This document shows positions 62,263 to 64,000 of a stretch of DNA of 64,000 nucleotides, in pieces (the first letter of the stretch is position 1; each line of letters begins with the position of its first letter). A model generated the notes under the pieces. The model was not told where the DNA came from. It worked only from the letters and a program-made list of their open reading frames with translations, and searched no databases. Made by a program: the position numbers and the translations under genes. The DNA is from CAZQHK01 sp964593455 (GTDB taxonomy: Bacteria; Muiribacteriota; CAYSPT01), in contig CAZQHK010000005.1 of assembly GCA_964593455.1 (NCBI GenBank), forward strand, positions 62,001 to 126,000, given 5' to 3'.

Positions 62263-63285
62263 TCACAACGGCGGGTATCCCGGTCCGCCGGATGCCGCCT
62301 CATTCTTATCTTCATACAGTGAATCGACCCTGTAAATACGGATTATTTCGTGGCTCTCGGGAGTGTAGATCGGTTCTTTGGAGCTATGTGTCAGATAGCC
62401 CTCTGTTTCATCGATCACATTCTGAGAAACAAGAATTTCATTGTACGTAGCTGCTTTCTTAAGTTTCTCGGTGATCTTTACGGTTATCCCGACAGGAGCG
62501 TAGATGGCGAAATTCTCGCCCCCGATATTACCTATCACCGTTTTGCCGTAATGAACTCCCATCCCCGGAAACAGTGTTTTTCCCTTGAAGTCCCGGCTGC
62601 CGGCTTTTTCCCTGACTACTTTTTCGATATCGAAAGCCGCTTTAAGGGCAGCCATACATGAGGCCAGGCAGTCTTCTTCCTCGGGATCGAACACAGCCCT
62701 GATGTTGCCGACATACACTCCGTAAATGATCCCGCCATATTTGTGTATTACAGTGGTCACCACGGTGAAATACTCGCTCATGATATCCAGAATATCAGCG
62801 TCGGTCAGGTCGGTAAACTCGGCGGCGTAGTTCTTGATTCCCACGTGCAGGAGGGCAACCGGTCTTAGATTACTTTCGAGTACCCCGGGAACCCTCTGTA
62901 TGAAGCGATTGCCGAGGTTCCGGGAAACGAAACCGAAAAAGAGTTTCCGTAACCGGCTGTTTTCCAGAAGAGACACGTAGAAAGCGCAGAAAATCATCAG
63001 GACAAATCCGAACAACGAATAGATGGTCTGCTCAGGTTTCTTTTGAGCATAGAGCGCTATGGAGGCGATAAGCAATAACAAGGCAACGAGTGAGAACACG
63101 AGAAGCAGGATAAAGTTCCGTTTCCCGGGCCGGGACTCCAGGCGGCGCATACGTTTTTTGAACTCGTTGTCCAGTTTCTTGTACTCGTTCGCCACTTTTT
63201 CAGTGGACAGATTACTTTGCATTACCTTGGCGTCGAGTTCAATTCGCTGATCCTGATACTCTTTACGCAACTGTTTTAATCTCAT
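62263..63285 (-). CDS. Membrane protein with a degenerate class III cyclase domain
   Basis: 340 aa. An N-terminal coiled coil (about 1-55), two membrane helices (about 57-79 and 88-106), then a cyclase-fold domain (about 140-320). Both metal-binding aspartates are lost: the first site reads LLHVGIKNY (Gly149 where FxDI has Asp) and the second reads YVGNIRAVF (Asn194 where IGDAVMAVF has Asp). Other fold signatures remain (GMGVHYGKTVIGNIGGENF; VGITVKITEKL). So it probably cannot make cAMP and may bind a nucleotide or protein. It heads an operon with the HEAT protein and a barrel; its own promoter is at 63352-63381. Confidence 0.82.
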   Translation of the reverse strand: MRLKQLRKEYQDQRIELDAKVMQSNLSTEKVANEYKKLDNEFKKRMRRLESRPGKRNFILLLVFSLVALLLLIASIALYAQKKPEQTIYSLFGFVLMIFCAFYVSLLENSRLRKLFFGFVSRNLGNRFIQRVPGVLESNLRPVALLHVGIKNYAAEFTDLTDADILDIMSEYFTVVTTVIHKYGGIIYGVYVGNIRAVFDPEEEDCLASCMAALKAAFDIEKVVREKAGSRDFKGKTLFPGMGVHYGKTVIGNIGGENFAIYAPVGITVKITEKLKKAATYNEILVSQNVIDETEGYLTHSSKEPIYTPESHEIIRIYRVDSLYEDKNEAASGGPGYPPL

Positions 63286-63351
63286 TCGCTCACCTATCAG
63301 TTTATGAAAAAAGCGGCTGCTGTCATTGTATAGTTACGTTCGGTGGTATGA

Positions 63352-63381
63352 ATTATAAATTGATCGCCAGAGAAAAGTCAA
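63352..63381 (-). promoter_or_regulatory. sigma70-type promoter of the pseudo-cyclase operon
   Basis: On the minus strand TTGACT (63376-63381), 18-bp spacer, perfect TATAAT (63352-63357). The leader to the ATG at 63285 is about 60 nt. Confidence 0.7.
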
Positions 63382-63405
63382 GCAAAGTCAACTGTCCGTA
63401 ACCGC

Positions 63406-63435
63406 TTGCATATTATACGACAGATACGGTATATT
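63406..63435 (+). promoter_or_regulatory. Promoter candidate for the terminal coiled-coil gene
   Basis: TTGCAT (63406-63411), 18-bp spacer, TATATT (63430-63435, 5 of 6). Its -35 is only 25 bp from that of the divergent operon, so one regulator could affect both. Confidence 0.4.
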
Positions 63436-63440
63436 CCTTC

Positions 63441-63473
63441 AATGAAATCACAATGAAATCACAATGAAATCAA
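63441..63473 (+). repeat. Three tandem 11-bp repeats
   Basis: AATGAAATCAC repeated three times without spacers (third copy ends in A). The period is about one helical turn, and the array starts 5 bp after the -10 box, so it covers the predicted transcription start. Confidence 0.8.
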
Positions 63474-63504
63474 GTGGGATAACGCCCGCAGGAGGAGAAT
63501 AGCA

Positions 63505-64000
63505 GTGAAACAACACATCGACTATCTTACAACTTTCGTCGACCTGATAAACACACAGGAGATCACAAAACGTATCTCCGCCCTGGATGGTAAACTTAAA
63601 AAGTTTTCCTCGGGGAAAAATATCTCTAAATTCGTAGACAAAATGATATGCGAGCACAAAGTCCGGGAAGACATGGAAATTGCGGTCCGCGACATGCTTT
63701 CCAAAGAGACCGCGAAATACGTAGAAGCACTTCGCGAAGGCGAGCTTATTTTCCAGCTCCAGCCTTTCCTCAAGGGCTCCCCTGACCGCCTGCAGATACT
63801 CACAGAACTCCACCAATCTCTCGACTCCTGGGAAAAAAACTATAAGTCCAATATAGGTAAAGTCATGGACAGGCTTCTCCAGGACATGATGGCCACCTTT
63901 GAATCGCATGAGAAACTGGCCGGAAAACTGAAGGAAACCGAAGAATCCCTCAAACGTCACAAAGAACTCGCCCAACAGCGAACCGAGAGCCTGGCCCATT
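63505..64000 (+). CDS. Coiled-coil protein of unknown function (partial, runs off the edge)
   Basis: GTG at 63505 with AGGAGG 9 nt upstream; open for 165 codons to the window end. The sequence (MKQHIDYLTTFVDLINTQEI... EKLAGKLKETEESLKRHKEL...) is highly charged and predicted helical, with heptad-like spacing towards the end. No signal peptide or membrane segment in the part seen. Divergent from the pseudo-cyclase operon with an intergenic distance of 219 bp. Could belong to a signalling or cytoskeletal system; not identified. Confidence 0.78.
   Translation, partial: MKQHIDYLTTFVDLINTQEITKRISALDGKLKKFSSGKNISKFVDKMICEHKVREDMEIAVRDMLSKETAKYVEALREGELIFQLQPFLKGSPDRLQILTELHQSLDSWEKNYKSNIGKVMDRLLQDMMATFESHEKLAGKLKETEESLKRHKELAQQRTESLAH

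Noticed and set aside
63448..63999. Minus-strand open frame of 183 codons at the right edge
   Set aside because: The plus-strand frame from GTG 63505 has an ideal AGGAGG site and coiled-coil composition; the other is its shadow.

Overview
The window (about 55-57% GC by eye) comes from a Gram-negative bacterium. At least four proteins look like outer-membrane beta-barrels, there are many signal peptides, and there are class III cyclases, an ECF sigma/anti-sigma pair, a flagellar hook gene and a tungstate transporter. The giant lamin-tail-domain protein with a FlgD-like C-terminal domain, next to a PorV-like barrel, suggests an uncultured lineage of the Bacteroidota/Fibrobacterota-like (FCB) kind. 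That placement is inference; no rRNA or tRNA gene is visible.

Layout, left to right. 1-2.5 kb: end of an unidentified gene, then tupABC (tungstate ABC importer) behind a sigma70-type promoter. 2.5-8 kb, minus strand: an exported lipase; a very large LplT-like/acyltransferase/ACP/acyl-ACP-synthetase fusion co-transcribed with a TetR regulator whose promoter is followed by an 18-bp perfect palindrome. 8.4-19.7 kb, plus strand: an operon of three exported or membrane proteins (1915, 1297 and 513 aa) unlike any system I can name; the first carries two pilin-like modules between membrane segments and the second shares a homologous pre-membrane module with it. 19.8-24.2 kb: a GH16-like/TolB-propeller fusion and an exported partner. 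24.2-27.4 kb: ECF sigma, zinc anti-sigma, exported TPR protein, S51-like peptidase. 27.6-33.5 kb: a frameshifted porin remnant, then a three-subunit molybdopterin oxidoreductase (NapA-like, four-cluster ferredoxin, NrfD-like) whose expected metal-ligand cysteine is glycine, and an O-methyltransferase. 33.5-46 kb: mixed housekeeping and stress genes (a methionine sulfoxide reductase chimera, adenylate cyclase, cold shock protein, RmuC, S9 peptidase, D-aminoacyl-tRNA deacylase, a Cache protein, a DsbD/SafE-like membrane protein paired with a membrane-anchored MIP18 protein, orphan flgE). 46.3-59.1 kb, minus strand: an envelope locus with two barrel proteins, a 2503-aa eight-lamin-tail-domain protein and a PorV-like barrel ending in a ComEA-type DNA-binding domain. 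59.4-63.4 kb, minus strand: a complete transcription unit (promoter, degenerate cyclase, HEAT-repeat protein, small barrel, terminator). The last 0.5 kb starts a divergent coiled-coil gene preceded by three 11-bp direct repeats.

Non-coding structure is unusually rich. One dispersed intergenic repeat family (head CTTTCTACRCT) recurs in at least six gaps. A second, MITE-like family has TIRs of about 21-23 bp ending CCCGSATATTTCAC and occurs as a 188-bp and a 70-bp copy. The best candidates for an undescribed system are the 8.4-19.7 kb pilin-module operon, the 46-59 kb PorV-HhH/lamin-tail locus, and the pseudo-cyclase/HEAT/barrel operon.
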